Below are positions 16,648 to 26,420 of a DNA stretch of 64,000 nucleotides, in pieces. Location: assembly GCF_001028625.1 (NCBI RefSeq), contig NZ_CP011805.1:434001-498000 (forward strand). The letters are read 5' to 3'. Every line of letters begins with the position of its first letter. Position 1 is the first letter of the stretch. Under the pieces are notes generated by a model that did not search any database, was not told where the DNA came from, and was given only the letters and a program-made list of their open reading frames with translations. Source of the DNA: Pelagerythrobacter marensis (GTDB lineage Bacteria > Pseudomonadota > Alphaproteobacteria > Sphingomonadales > Sphingomonadaceae). A program made the position numbers and the translations under genes.

Positions 16648-17591
16648 GCGGATCGCACGAAACCCCGCACATTCCCGTGCTAATGGACGAAGTCCTCGCC
16701 GCGCTCGCGCCCTGTCCCGGTGCGGTGATTGTCGATGCCACGTTCGGTGCCGGCGGCTATACCCGTGCGCTTCTCGATGCAGGGGCGACCGTGCACGCGT
16801 TCGACCGTGATCCCGATGCGATCGCTGCTGGCCAGGCCTGGCCCGAAACGCGCGAGACCCCGCCCAGGCTCGTCCTGCATCCGCGCCGCTTTTCCGAGAT
16901 GGTTGCCGCTCTTGCAGAGGTTGGCGTGGCGCAGGTCGACGGGGTGGCGATGGATATCGGCGTGTCGTCGATGCAGCTCGACCAGGCGGAGCGGGGCTTT
17001 GCTTTCTCCGTCGACGGCCCGCTCGACATGACAATGGGGCAGAGCCGGCCGAATGCGGCCGATTTCGTCAACGAAGCTGACGAAAGCGTCATTGCCGACG
17101 TGCTCTATCAATATGGCGAAGAACGCCAGTCGCGCCGCGTCGCGCGCGCCATCGTCGCCGCCCGCCCGCTGGAAACGACCGGCGATCTGGCGCGTGTCGT
17201 GCGCAAGGCGCTCGGCTATCGTCCCGGTGCCCCCAAAGACCCCGCAACCCGCAGTTTTCAGGCGATCCGCATCCACGTGAATGCGGAGCTGGAGGAGCTT
17301 GCCGCCGGCCTCTCTGCGGCAGAAACCCTGCTGCGCGAAGGCGGGCGTCTGGCGGTGGTCAGCTTCCACAGTCTGGAAGACCGGATCGTCAAACGCTTCC
17401 TGCGCGAGGCATCGGCCAAGACCGGCGGATCGCGCCATCTGCCGCTGACCGAAAGCGCGCCCGCGCTGTTCACCCGGGTTTCCAAGGGCATCCGCCCCTC
17501 CGACACCGAAACGGCGCGCAATCCGCGCGCGCGTTCGGCCACCTTGCGCCATGCCGTGCGGACCGCCGCACCGGCGCGGGAGGCGGCATGA
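16644..17591 (+). CDS. rsmH: 16S rRNA (cytosine1402-N4)-methyltransferase
   Basis: Methylates N4 of C1402 in 16S rRNA using S-adenosylmethionine. It has 315 residues. Substrate and SAM motifs are HIPVLMDEV (9-17) and DATFGAGGYT (31-40). MDIGVSSMQLD, the HVNAELEEL segment and the C-terminal VVSFHSLEDRIVKRF are all typical. It overlaps mraZ and ftsL by 4 nt each. Confidence 0.97.
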   Translation: MSGSHETPHIPVLMDEVLAALAPCPGAVIVDATFGAGGYTRALLDAGATVHAFDRDPDAIAAGQAWPETRETPPRLVLHPRRFSEMVAALAEVGVAQVDGVAMDIGVSSMQLDQAERGFAFSVDGPLDMTMGQSRPNAADFVNEADESVIADVLYQYGEERQSRRVARAIVAARPLETTGDLARVVRKALGYRPGAPKDPATRSFQAIRIHVNAELEELAAGLSAAETLLREGGRLAVVSFHSLEDRIVKRFLREASAKTGGSRHLPLTESAPALFTRVSKGIRPSDTETARNPRARSATLRHAVRTAAPAREAA

Positions 17592-18100
17592 TGATCGGGG
17601 GAAGCCGTCTGCGCCAGATCGGCTGGGCCGTGGTTCTGGGCGTTTGCCTGGCCGCTTTCGTCGTGCTGACGTTCCGCGTGAATGCGGTGAAGAGCGAAGT
17701 GCGCCTGGCCGAACGGCAGATCGTCGCGCTCGAGCGTGAAAAGCTGATGCTGGAAACGGAGTTCGAAACACGCGCCAACCAGCGGCAGCTCGCCGACTGG
17801 AACCGGGTCGAGTTCGGTTATCAGGCGCCGCGTTCGGACCAGTACCTCGACAGCGAACGCCAGCTTGCCGCTCTTGGCCTGCCACGTGCGGTCGACGCGC
17901 CCGATCCGATCCGCGTCGCGCGGGCACGCCAGAGCGAAGAGGTCGAGCTGGCGGCGATGGTGTCGCCGCTTACCGGCAAGCCCGCGCAGTCTGCCGGAAG
18001 TGGTGACGGGCGGCAGGAAATGGCGGCGCCCCGTTCGCTGGCGGAGCGTCTTTCGGATGGCACGCGCCTGGGTGCGAGCCTGGCGGAGGTCGCCGAATGA
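17588..18100 (+). CDS. ftsL: Cell division protein FtsL-like
   Basis: Bitopic division protein of 170 residues: short cytoplasmic N-terminus, one transmembrane helix (about 11-30), then a periplasmic leucine-zipper-like coiled coil (VKSEVRLAERQIVALEREKL) ending in the FtsL-typical LADWNRVEFGYQAPRSDQYL. FtsL sequences diverge strongly, so the identification rests on topology and on position between rsmH and ftsI. It is the usual partner of FtsB/DivIC in activating FtsWI. ATGA overlaps lie at both ends. Confidence 0.85.
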   Translation: MMIGGSRLRQIGWAVVLGVCLAAFVVLTFRVNAVKSEVRLAERQIVALEREKLMLETEFETRANQRQLADWNRVEFGYQAPRSDQYLDSERQLAALGLPRAVDAPDPIRVARARQSEEVELAAMVSPLTGKPAQSAGSGDGRQEMAAPRSLAERLSDGTRLGASLAEVAE

Positions 18101-19815
18101 ACGCGCTGAGCATCAGCACGGCGATTTCCACCGGTCGGGTCAACCTCATTACAAGCCGTCAGCGTTCGCTTACCGTCGCGCGCTGGCGTGCCCTGTGGCT
18201 GGCGCTGGTGTTCGCTGCAGTGGCGGCGGCCGCGCTGGTGCGGATCGGGGTTCTCGGGCTCAGCGACAACGCCACCACCGTCGCATCGCTGGAAGAGGCG
18301 TTGCTCCCGCCGCGCGGAGAAATCACCGATCGCAACGGGGTCCCGCTGGCACGCGCGTTCCCCGCCTATGCCCTGTGGTACAATCCCGAAGCGCTGGGCG
18401 AAGATGGCGCGCCGCTGGTCAAGAGTGCGGACGAAGTCGCTGCCGAGCTGGTGAAGATCTTCCCCGATCTCGATCAGGCCGAGGTCGCGCAGCAGCTTAC
18501 GGCCGGCCGGCCCGGCTATATCCGGCGGCGCGTCCTGCCCGAAGACGCCAACCGCGTGCAGGCGATCGGCGAACTGGCGCTGGAAATGCCGCAGGAAACC
18601 GATCGCTATTATCCGCAAGGGTCGATGGGCGCGCACGTTCTCGGCTATGTCGATGCGAGCGGCGATGGCCAGGTCGGGATGGAGCGGGTGCTGGATGAAC
18701 GCCTGACCGACCCGGCGCGCCGCAGCCAGCCCGTTGCGCTGTCGATCGATATGCGGGTGCAGGGCGCGCTGGAAGATGAACTGCGCCGCGGGATGCTGTC
18801 GGTCAACGCGCTGGGCGCTGCCGGGATCGTTCTGGACGTCGATACCGGCGAAGTCATGGCCCTGGCCTCGCTGCCCGAATTCAACCCAAACAAGATCGAC
18901 GTTGAAGGCGAGAAGTTCATGTTCAATCGGGTGACCAACCAGGTCTACGAACTCGGTTCGACGTTCAAGCCGCTAACCGTCGCCGCCGCGATCGACGCAG
19001 GGGTGGTGCGTGATTTCGGGCGCCGTTATAACGCACAGCCGATCGCCGTGGGGCGCTTCACCATCAAGGACAGCCATCCGCTTGGCGCCACATTGAACGT
19101 GCCTGAAACGCTGATCCATTCCTCCAACACCGTGACGGCACGCATCGCCGACGAACTGGGGCCGGCGAAGATGCGCCAGACGATGATCGATCTCGGCATG
19201 AGCGAGCGCCCCTATATCGAACTGCCGGCGCGCGGCCATCCGATCTGGCCCGGCGAAGACTGGCCGCGGCTGCGCAACATGACCGTCAGCTATGGCCACG
19301 GTATCGCGGTCACGCCGCTGCACCTCGCCAGCGCCTATGCCGCGATGATCAACGGCGGCGTCTGGCGCCCGGCGACCTTGCGCAAGCTGGAACCGGGCGA
19401 TGCGCCTCGCGGACGCCGGGTGTTCAAGGCATCGACCAGCGCCCGGATGCGGCAGCTTCTGCGAATGATCGCAGTCTATGGTACGGGCCGAAACGCCAAT
19501 GCGCCCGGCTATCGGGTGGGGGGCAAGACCGGATCGGCGGAAAAGCCGGGCGCGGGCGGCTATCGCCGTTCCACGCTGGTTTCGACGTTTGCCGCCGCAT
19601 TTCCGATGGACCGCCCGCGTTATGTCGTGATCGCCATGCTGGATGAACCGAAAGGGACCACCGCCAGCTCGTACCAGCGCACCGCCGCATGGAACGCCGC
19701 GCCGATCGTGGGCAACCTGGTCCCGCGGATCGGGCCGCTGCTGGGCGTTCGCCCGGATGACGCGCGCGACGTCGATATCAGCGATCTGCGGCCGCTGATC
19801 GGGGGCGGCAAATGA
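18097..19815 (+). CDS. ftsI: Peptidoglycan transpeptidase FtsI (PBP3)
   Basis: Septal class B penicillin-binding protein of 572 residues. A membrane anchor (about 33-51) is followed by the pedestal domain, beginning PPRGEITDRNGVPLA, and the transpeptidase domain. The active site is complete: Ser288-TFK291, Ser342-Ser-Asn344 and Lys477-TGS480. It works with FtsW at the septum. It overlaps ftsL and murE by 4 nt each. Confidence 0.97.
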   Translation: MNALSISTAISTGRVNLITSRQRSLTVARWRALWLALVFAAVAAAALVRIGVLGLSDNATTVASLEEALLPPRGEITDRNGVPLARAFPAYALWYNPEALGEDGAPLVKSADEVAAELVKIFPDLDQAEVAQQLTAGRPGYIRRRVLPEDANRVQAIGELALEMPQETDRYYPQGSMGAHVLGYVDASGDGQVGMERVLDERLTDPARRSQPVALSIDMRVQGALEDELRRGMLSVNALGAAGIVLDVDTGEVMALASLPEFNPNKIDVEGEKFMFNRVTNQVYELGSTFKPLTVAAAIDAGVVRDFGRRYNAQPIAVGRFTIKDSHPLGATLNVPETLIHSSNTVTARIADELGPAKMRQTMIDLGMSERPYIELPARGHPIWPGEDWPRLRNMTVSYGHGIAVTPLHLASAYAAMINGGVWRPATLRKLEPGDAPRGRRVFKASTSARMRQLLRMIAVYGTGRNANAPGYRVGGKTGSAEKPGAGGYRRSTLVSTFAAAFPMDRPRYVVIAMLDEPKGTTASSYQRTAAWNAAPIVGNLVPRIGPLLGVRPDDARDVDISDLRPLIGGGK

Positions 19816-21284
19816 GGCTGGGCAAGCTCGCCGCCGCTGCTGGAATCTTGCTGGACGGCGATCCCGATCTGCAGGTGACGGGCTTTGCGATCGATCATCG
19901 CAAGGTCGCGCCCGGCACGGTGTTCGGTGCGTTTCGCGGTACGGCATTCAATGGTGAGGATTTCATCGCCGCGGCCATCGCTGCCGGGGCGGTTGCGGTG
20001 GTCGCGCGGCCGGAAATCGCCGTCGCAGGCGCCGTGCATATCGCCGATGCCGAACCGCGCCGCGCCTTCGCCCGGCTGGCGGCGAAATTCTTCACGCCTG
20101 TGCCTTCCACTATCGTTGCCGTGACCGGGACCAACGGCAAGACGTCGACCGTCGAAATGGCGCGGCAGCTATGGCGCATGACGGGCGAACGGGCCGCGTC
20201 CATCGGCACGCTGGGGGTCACGACCTCGGACGAGAGTATCTCCACCGGCCTGACCACGCCCGACATCGTGACATTCCTTTCGAACATGAGCGGGCTGGCG
20301 CGCGAAGGGGTAACCCACGTCGCCTACGAAGCGTCGAGCCATGGCCTTTCGCAATACCGCAACGAAGGGCTGCATGTTTCGGCGGCGGCCTTCACCAACT
20401 TCAGCCGCGATCACCTCGACTATCATGGCAGCATGGAAGAATACTTCGCGGCGAAGATGCGGCTGATCGACGAAGTGGTTGCGGATAGCGCGACCGTGGT
20501 GGTCTGGGCCGACGCTGGCGAGTGGGCCGGCCTGGCCGCCGAACACGCGCAAAGACGGCATCTGCGCGTGTTCACGGTGGGCGAGCAGGGCGATGGCATT
20601 CGCCTGCTCGCCCGTACCCCGACCCAGTTGGGCCAGGAACTGACCGTCGTGCATGACGGGGCGCAACGCACGATCCGCCTGCCGCTGATCGGCGCCTATC
20701 AGGCCGCCAACGCGCTGGTCGCCGCAGGCCTGGTCATCGCCACCGGCGGCAGTGCGGGTGCCACGCTGGATAACCTTTCCCGGCTTCAGCCGGTGCGCGG
20801 CAGGCTGGAACGGGCCGCGATTGCCCCATCGGGCGCGCCGGTTTACGTCGATTACGCGCACACTGCCGATGCGCTGGAGGCCGCGATTGCAGCCTTGCGT
20901 CCGCACTGCACGAAACGGCTGATCGTCGTCTTCGGCGCAGGCGGAGATCGCGACGTCGGCAAACGGGCCGCGATGGGCGAGGTTGCCAGCAAAGGGGCGG
21001 ACGCGGTCATCGTCACCGACGACAATCCGCGGGGAGAAGACCCTGCGGCCATTCGCCATGCGGTTCTGGCCGGGGCCGAAGGCGCGCAGGAAATCGGCGA
21101 CCGCCGTGCCGCGATAAGCGCGGCGATCGCAATGGCTGGCGCGGATGACATTGTGCTGGTGGCGGGCAAGGGACACGAACAGGGCCAGATCGTCGGATCG
21201 GGAGAAAACATGCGCGTATTGCCGTTCGACGATGTAGCCGTGGCGCGCGAATGCGCAGCCGATTCGCTGGGAGGTGCGGCATGA
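19812..21284 (+). CDS. murE: UDP-MurNAc-tripeptide synthetase, meso-DAP-adding
   Basis: Adds the third stem-peptide residue to UDP-MurNAc-L-Ala-D-Glu. It has 490 residues. The ATP loop is TGTNGKTST, the carbamylated-lysine region is RDHLDYHGSMEEYFAAK, and the specificity motif DDNPRGEDP marks a meso-diaminopimelate (not lysine) enzyme. It is embedded in the dcw operon with ATGA overlaps on both sides. Confidence 0.97.
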   Translation: MRLGKLAAAAGILLDGDPDLQVTGFAIDHRKVAPGTVFGAFRGTAFNGEDFIAAAIAAGAVAVVARPEIAVAGAVHIADAEPRRAFARLAAKFFTPVPSTIVAVTGTNGKTSTVEMARQLWRMTGERAASIGTLGVTTSDESISTGLTTPDIVTFLSNMSGLAREGVTHVAYEASSHGLSQYRNEGLHVSAAAFTNFSRDHLDYHGSMEEYFAAKMRLIDEVVADSATVVVWADAGEWAGLAAEHAQRRHLRVFTVGEQGDGIRLLARTPTQLGQELTVVHDGAQRTIRLPLIGAYQAANALVAAGLVIATGGSAGATLDNLSRLQPVRGRLERAAIAPSGAPVYVDYAHTADALEAAIAALRPHCTKRLIVVFGAGGDRDVGKRAAMGEVASKGADAVIVTDDNPRGEDPAAIRHAVLAGAEGAQEIGDRRAAISAAIAMAGADDIVLVAGKGHEQGQIVGSGENMRVLPFDDVAVARECAADSLGGAA

Positions 21285-22753
21285 GCGCCCATAATGCATT
21301 GCGCGCCTGGCCAGTTCGCCGGCGCGACGGCCTGGGGCTTGCCCTGTGGGATGCGCCTGCCCTGGCAGAGGCGATGGGCGGAACGCAGAGCGGGCCGTTT
21401 CAGGTTTCCGGGGTGGAGATCGATTCGCGCGATGTGCGTTCCGGCGATCTGTTCTTCGCGCTCAAGGGCGAAAGCACCGACGGGCATCGCTTCATCGAAA
21501 AAGCCTTCGCCAATGGTGCCGCCGCCGCGGTCGTCGATCGTCCGATCGACTGGCCCCATATCCTCGTGGCCGATACCAATGCCGCACTGGAAGCTCTGGC
21601 GAAGGCAGCACGCAACCGCGGGGCAGCGGTGCGTATCGGGGTGACCGGATCGGTCGGCAAGACCGGCGTGAAGGAAGCGATCTTCGCCGCGCTCGATCGT
21701 GCCAGCCGCGGGCAGGCGCATCGTTCGGTGCGCAGTTATAACAATCATGTCGGTGTACCGCTCAGCCTCGCCCGGATGCCTGCGCGCAGCCGTTTCGGCG
21801 TGTTCGAGATGGGGATGAACCACGCCGGCGAAATCGCCGCGCTGACCGAACAGGTACGACCCAACGTGGCGGTCGTGACCACGATCGCCCCCGCGCACAT
21901 CGAAAACCTCGGCAGTGAAGAAGCGATTGCGGACGCCAAGGCCGAAATCTTCGCCGGGCTGGAGCCTGGCGGGTTCGCCATCATCCCGGCGGATTCGCCG
22001 CATTACGAGCGCCTGCGCGACCGCGCGCTGGATGCAGGCGCAAAAGTGCTTTCTTTCGGACGGGCCGACCATGCCGATGTCCGCCTGCTCGATGCCATTC
22101 CCGCTGCCAACGGCGGGGCGCTGGTGACGGCCGACTTTGGCGACACGCGTCTCTGCTATTCGGTGGCGGAGCCGGGCGAGCACTGGATCGCCAATTCGCT
22201 CTGCGTCATGGCGGCGGTGCGTGCGGCGGGGGGCGATCTTGCTTCCGCCGGGCTGGCCCTGGCGGAAATGGGCGGGCTGAAGGGGCGCGGTGCGCGGCAC
22301 CGGATCGCCGCGAGTGGCGGCCATGCCCTGATGATCGATGAAAGCTACAACGCCAACCCCGCATCCATGCGCGCGACTTTGCAGCAACTCGGCCAGACGC
22401 CCGCTTCGCGCCGTATTGCAGTGCTCGGCAGCATGAAGGAACTGGGCGATTTCGCCCCGGCATTCCACGCCCAGCTGGCCGAGCCGCTGGCGGAAGGGAA
22501 AGTCGATCATGCGGTTCTGGTCGGCGAGGAGATGCGTGCACTGGCACGGGACTTGGGGAAAGGCGCAGGCAATGCGCTTGCGGGCGGGCTGACCTTCGCC
22601 CATTGCGATGGACCTGCCGAAGCAATCGCGGCGCTGGAGGAATTCGGCATCGCGGCGGGCGATGCGATCCTGGTCAAAGGTTCCAATTCGATCGGTCTAG
22701 GCAGGCTGGTGACACATTTTGCCTCCAGGAATGCTGGGGGCAGGGAAGGCTGA
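21281..22753 (+). CDS. murF: UDP-MurNAc-tripeptide:D-Ala-D-Ala ligase
   Basis: Adds D-Ala-D-Ala to complete the UDP-MurNAc-pentapeptide. It has 490 residues. The N-terminal domain is marked by VEIDSRDVRSGDLFFALKGE and the ATP loop is GVTGSVGKTGVKEA. The central FGVFEMGMNHAGEI and C-terminal IDESYNANPASMRA are MurF hallmarks. The start at 21281 has a GGGAGGTG ribosome-binding site and overlaps the murE stop. mraY follows directly. Confidence 0.97.
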   Translation: MSAHNALRAWPVRRRDGLGLALWDAPALAEAMGGTQSGPFQVSGVEIDSRDVRSGDLFFALKGESTDGHRFIEKAFANGAAAAVVDRPIDWPHILVADTNAALEALAKAARNRGAAVRIGVTGSVGKTGVKEAIFAALDRASRGQAHRSVRSYNNHVGVPLSLARMPARSRFGVFEMGMNHAGEIAALTEQVRPNVAVVTTIAPAHIENLGSEEAIADAKAEIFAGLEPGGFAIIPADSPHYERLRDRALDAGAKVLSFGRADHADVRLLDAIPAANGGALVTADFGDTRLCYSVAEPGEHWIANSLCVMAAVRAAGGDLASAGLALAEMGGLKGRGARHRIAASGGHALMIDESYNANPASMRATLQQLGQTPASRRIAVLGSMKELGDFAPAFHAQLAEPLAEGKVDHAVLVGEEMRALARDLGKGAGNALAGGLTFAHCDGPAEAIAALEEFGIAAGDAILVKGSNSIGLGRLVTHFASRNAGGREG

Positions 22754-23824
22754 ATGCTTTACCTTATCGCCGAGTGGCTGGGTTTCGAAGGCGCTCTCAA
22801 TCTCGTCCGCTATCAGACGTTCCGTGCCGGGGCGACGCTGATGACGGCGCTGCTGATCGGTCTGTTGATCGGCCCGCGCTTCATCAACATGCTGCGCGTG
22901 CGCCAGGGCAAGGGGCAGCCGATCCGCGAAGACGGGCCGCAGACCCACCTGGCCAAGCGCGGGACGCCGACGATGGGCGGGTTGATGATCCTCACGTCGC
23001 TGATGATCGCGATGCTGCTGTGGATGGATCTTCGCAATCCCTTCGTCTGGGCGTGCCTGGCGGTGACCGCCGGGTTCGGCGTGATCGGTTTCCTCGACGA
23101 TTACGACAAGGTTTCCAAGGCCAGCCATCGCGGCGTTTCGGGCAAAGTACGGCTGCTGTTCGAATTCCTGGTCGCGGGCGTGGCATCGTGGATCGTCGTC
23201 GGGCAGATCAACACGTTCCTTTATGTCCCCTTCTTCAACAATCTCGGGTTCGAACTCGGCTGGTTCTATTACGTCTTCGCCGCGGTGGTGATCGTCGGCG
23301 CGGGCAATGCGGTCAATCTGACCGACGGGCTGGACGGGCTGGCAATCATGCCGGTCATCATCGCGGCGGGCACCTTCGCCCTGATCGCCTATCTCGTCGG
23401 CCGGGTCGACTATTCGGAGTATCTGGGGATTCCCCATGTTCCCGGTGCGGGCGAACTGGCGATCTTCTGCGCCGCCATCATGGGGGCGGGGCTGGCATTC
23501 CTGTGGTTCAACGCGCCGCCAGCGGCGGTGTTCATGGGTGACACGGGCAGCCTGGCGCTGGGCGGCGCGCTGGGCGCGATCGCGGTTGCCAGCCATCACG
23601 AAATCGTCCTCGCCATCGTCGGCGGCCTGTTCGTGGCAGAGGCGCTTTCGGTCATCATTCAGGTTTTCTGGTTCAAGCGGACGGGCAAGCGGATTTTTCG
23701 CATGGCCCCGATCCACCACCATTTCGAGCAGCTCGGCTGGAGCGAAAGCAAAGTCGTGATCCGTTTCTGGATCATCTCGATCGTGCTCGCGCTGATGGGT
23801 CTGGCGACGCTGAAGCTGCGATGA
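22754..23824 (+). CDS. mraY: Phospho-MurNAc-pentapeptide transferase
   Basis: Integral membrane enzyme that transfers phospho-MurNAc-pentapeptide to undecaprenyl phosphate, giving lipid I. It has 356 residues and about ten transmembrane helices. Catalytic motifs are FLDDYDK, NAVNLTDGLDGLA and the cytoplasmic MAPIHHHFE loop. The start follows murF with no gap and has an AGGGAAGG ribosome-binding site. Confidence 0.97.
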   Translation: MLYLIAEWLGFEGALNLVRYQTFRAGATLMTALLIGLLIGPRFINMLRVRQGKGQPIREDGPQTHLAKRGTPTMGGLMILTSLMIAMLLWMDLRNPFVWACLAVTAGFGVIGFLDDYDKVSKASHRGVSGKVRLLFEFLVAGVASWIVVGQINTFLYVPFFNNLGFELGWFYYVFAAVVIVGAGNAVNLTDGLDGLAIMPVIIAAGTFALIAYLVGRVDYSEYLGIPHVPGAGELAIFCAAIMGAGLAFLWFNAPPAAVFMGDTGSLALGGALGAIAVASHHEIVLAIVGGLFVAEALSVIIQVFWFKRTGKRIFRMAPIHHHFEQLGWSESKVVIRFWIISIVLALMGLATLKLR

Positions 23825-25197
23825 TTGTTTCGCCGGCCTTCTCCGGCAAGCGCTTTGCCGTCCTCGGCCTCGCCCGTTCGGGCCTGGCCGCGGCGGAAAC
23901 CCTGCTGGCGAGCGGCGCGAAAGTGGTCGCGTGGGACCGGCAGGATGTCGCGCGCGAGAAGGTGGAAGGCCGTGCACGCCTGGCCGATCCGCTGGAGATC
24001 GACCTGACCGGGTTCGACGGGATTGTCGCGTCGCCCGGCGTACCGCTGAATACCCACCCGATTGCGGAGCGCGCGCGGCGCTTCGGCGTTCCGGTGATTG
24101 GCGATGTCGAACTGTTCGCGCAGGCCCGTTCGGCCCTGCCGCCGCACAAGGTGATCGGGATCACCGGGACGAACGGGAAATCGACCACGACCGCGCTGGT
24201 TCACCACATTCTCGAATCTGCGGGGCTTCCCGCGCGTATGGGGGGCAATATCGGCCTGCCGATCCTGGCGCAGGAACCGCTTCCCCAGGGCGGGGCCTAT
24301 GTGCTCGAACTGTCGAGCTACCAGATCGATCTGACGCGGACGCTGGCCTGCGATGCCGCGGCGCTGATCAACATCACGCCCGACCATCTCGACCGCTATG
24401 ACGATTTTGCCGCCTATGCCGCGTCGAAGGCGCGTCTGCTTGCGATGCAGACACCCGATCAGTTCGCGGTGTTCGGCTGCGCGGATGCTCCGACCGAAGC
24501 GGTCTACGCTACGGAGCAGGCGCGCAGGGCGCCGGATCGGGTGGCCTGTGCGGATCGCGCCGGCATCGCCGCACTCCAGGTCGACTGGCCCGCGCTTCAG
24601 GGGCCGCACAACCTCGAAAATGCGGCCATTGCCGCTGCCCTTTGCGCGCAGTTGGGCGTCGGCCAGAGCGAGATCCGCGCAGCGATGGCGAGCTTCCGCG
24701 GGTTGCCGCATCGGATGGAAGTGGTGGCGGAGCATCGCGGCGTCCTGTTCGTTAACGACAGCAAGGCGACCAATCAGGCATCCACGGCCCCGGCGCTGGC
24801 GGCGTACCCGCCCGATGCCGCGACGGCGGGCAACGCGCGCCCTCGCGTGCACTGGATCGTGGGCGGCTTGCCCAAGGAAGACGGGCTGGGCGAGTGCGAG
24901 GCCCATCTGGGCAACGTCGCGGCCGCCTATACCATCGGCGAAGCCGGCCCCCGCTTCGCCGAGCTGCTTGACGGGCGTGTGCGCGTGGAGCGGGCAGAGC
25001 TGATGTGCCAGGCCCTGCGCCTCGCCTATGCCGCCGCGCGCTCCGGCGATGTCGTGCTGCTGTCGCCCGCCTGCGCCAGCTTCGACCAGTTTCGCGATTA
25101 CGAGAAGCGGGGCGAGTACTTCCGCGAGATCGTCGCCATGCTGATCGGTGAACCGGCGCGCCCGCGCGAGCCGTTCTCGGGGAAATCCGCGGCATGA
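23821..25197 (+). CDS. murD: UDP-MurNAc-L-alanine:D-glutamate ligase
   Basis: Adds D-Glu to UDP-MurNAc-L-Ala in the cytosol. It has 458 residues. The N-terminal Rossmann part is LGLARSGLAAAETLL, the ATP loop GITGTNGKSTTTAL, and ELSSYQID and INITPDHLDRY follow in the central domain. The C-terminal FVNDSKATNQ and SPACASFDQFRDYEKRGEYF are characteristic. ATGA overlaps with mraY and ftsW. Confidence 0.97.
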   Translation: MIVSPAFSGKRFAVLGLARSGLAAAETLLASGAKVVAWDRQDVAREKVEGRARLADPLEIDLTGFDGIVASPGVPLNTHPIAERARRFGVPVIGDVELFAQARSALPPHKVIGITGTNGKSTTTALVHHILESAGLPARMGGNIGLPILAQEPLPQGGAYVLELSSYQIDLTRTLACDAAALINITPDHLDRYDDFAAYAASKARLLAMQTPDQFAVFGCADAPTEAVYATEQARRAPDRVACADRAGIAALQVDWPALQGPHNLENAAIAAALCAQLGVGQSEIRAAMASFRGLPHRMEVVAEHRGVLFVNDSKATNQASTAPALAAYPPDAATAGNARPRVHWIVGGLPKEDGLGECEAHLGNVAAAYTIGEAGPRFAELLDGRVRVERAELMCQALRLAYAAARSGDVVLLSPACASFDQFRDYEKRGEYFREIVAMLIGEPARPREPFSGKSAA

Positions 25198-26420
25198 GCG
25201 CTTCGCAGCCCTATATCCCGCGCACCGGCGATCGCGGCCCGCGACAGGACCGGTTCCGTACCTCGCGCCGTGCCGAGCTGAAGATCTGGTGGCGCGAGAT
25301 CGATCGCGTGCTTCTGCTGCTGATTATCGCGCTGATGGCGATTGGCGCTGCCGCAGTGGCCGCGGCCTCGCCCGCCAGCGCGCGTCGCCTGTCGACCGCG
25401 ACGCAAACGCTACCGGATCTCTATTTCTACTGGGCTCATCTGCGCTGGCAGATACTGGGGCTGGTGACGATGTTCGCGGCGGCAATGCTTTCGCGGGAAA
25501 ATGCGCGGCGCGTCGGCATCATGCTGTTCGCCGGAATGTTCGCGATGCTGATGCTCGTGCCGCTCGCCGGATACGAAGTGAACGGGGCGAAGCGCTGGAT
25601 CAACGTGGGCTTTTCCTTCCAGCCGTCGGAGTTTCTGAAGCCCGGTTTCGTGATTACCCTTGCCTGGATCATCGCCTGGCGCGCGCGCGATCCCAATATT
25701 CCGGTGCTGACGATCGTGACTGGCATCATGATGGCCGTCGGCGGCCTGCTGATGCTTCAGCCCAACCTCGGCGATACGGTCCTGTTCGCAGGCGTATGGT
25801 TCGCGCTGATCGTGCTGTCGGGCGTTTCGGCCAAGCGATTGGGAGCGGTGATCGGTGCGGGGGTCGCCAGTGTCGTGCTGATCTATCTGTTTTACGAAAA
25901 CGGCCGCAACCGGATCAACGATTTCCTTGGCGGCGGAACCGCCTTCGATCAGGTCGATCTGGCCCAGCGCACGCTCCTGGCCGGTGGGTGGACCGGCAGC
26001 GGGCTGTGGCTGGGCATTCGCAAGATGAGCCTGCCCGAAGCGCACACCGATTATATCTTCTCCGTAATCGGGGAGGAATTCGGTCTGCTCGTATGCGGGG
26101 TCATCGTCGCGCTCTATCTGGCGATCGTGGTGCGCGTGCTCGTCCGCCTTGCGGATGAGGAGGATCTGTTCACCCTGCTGGCCGGCGCCGGGCTCGCCGT
26201 GCTGATCGGCGGGCAGGCGTTCATCAACATCCTCGTCAACCTGCAGCTTGCCCCATCGAAGGGGATGACGCTGCCGCTCGTGTCCTACGGGGGTTCCTCC
26301 ACCATTGCGATCTGTCTTACGGTGGGTCTTCTGCTGGCGATCACCCGGCGCAACCCCTTCCTCAAGCGCGGGAAGCCCGGTGTGTGGCAGCGACTTTTCG
26401 GACGGGAGGCGCAGGTATGA
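25194..26420 (+). CDS. ftsW: Septal peptidoglycan glycosyltransferase FtsW
   Basis: SEDS-family glycan polymerase of 408 residues with about ten transmembrane helices. Recognisable are KRWINVGFSFQPSEFLKPGF, LLMLQPNLGDTVL, PEAHTDYIFSVIGEEFG and the C-terminal LPLVSYGGSSTI. It forms the septal synthase with FtsI, encoded four genes upstream. ATGA overlaps at both ends. Confidence 0.97.
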   Translation: MSASQPYIPRTGDRGPRQDRFRTSRRAELKIWWREIDRVLLLLIIALMAIGAAAVAAASPASARRLSTATQTLPDLYFYWAHLRWQILGLVTMFAAAMLSRENARRVGIMLFAGMFAMLMLVPLAGYEVNGAKRWINVGFSFQPSEFLKPGFVITLAWIIAWRARDPNIPVLTIVTGIMMAVGGLLMLQPNLGDTVLFAGVWFALIVLSGVSAKRLGAVIGAGVASVVLIYLFYENGRNRINDFLGGGTAFDQVDLAQRTLLAGGWTGSGLWLGIRKMSLPEAHTDYIFSVIGEEFGLLVCGVIVALYLAIVVRVLVRLADEEDLFTLLAGAGLAVLIGGQAFINILVNLQLAPSKGMTLPLVSYGGSSTIAICLTVGLLLAITRRNPFLKRGKPGVWQRLFGREAQV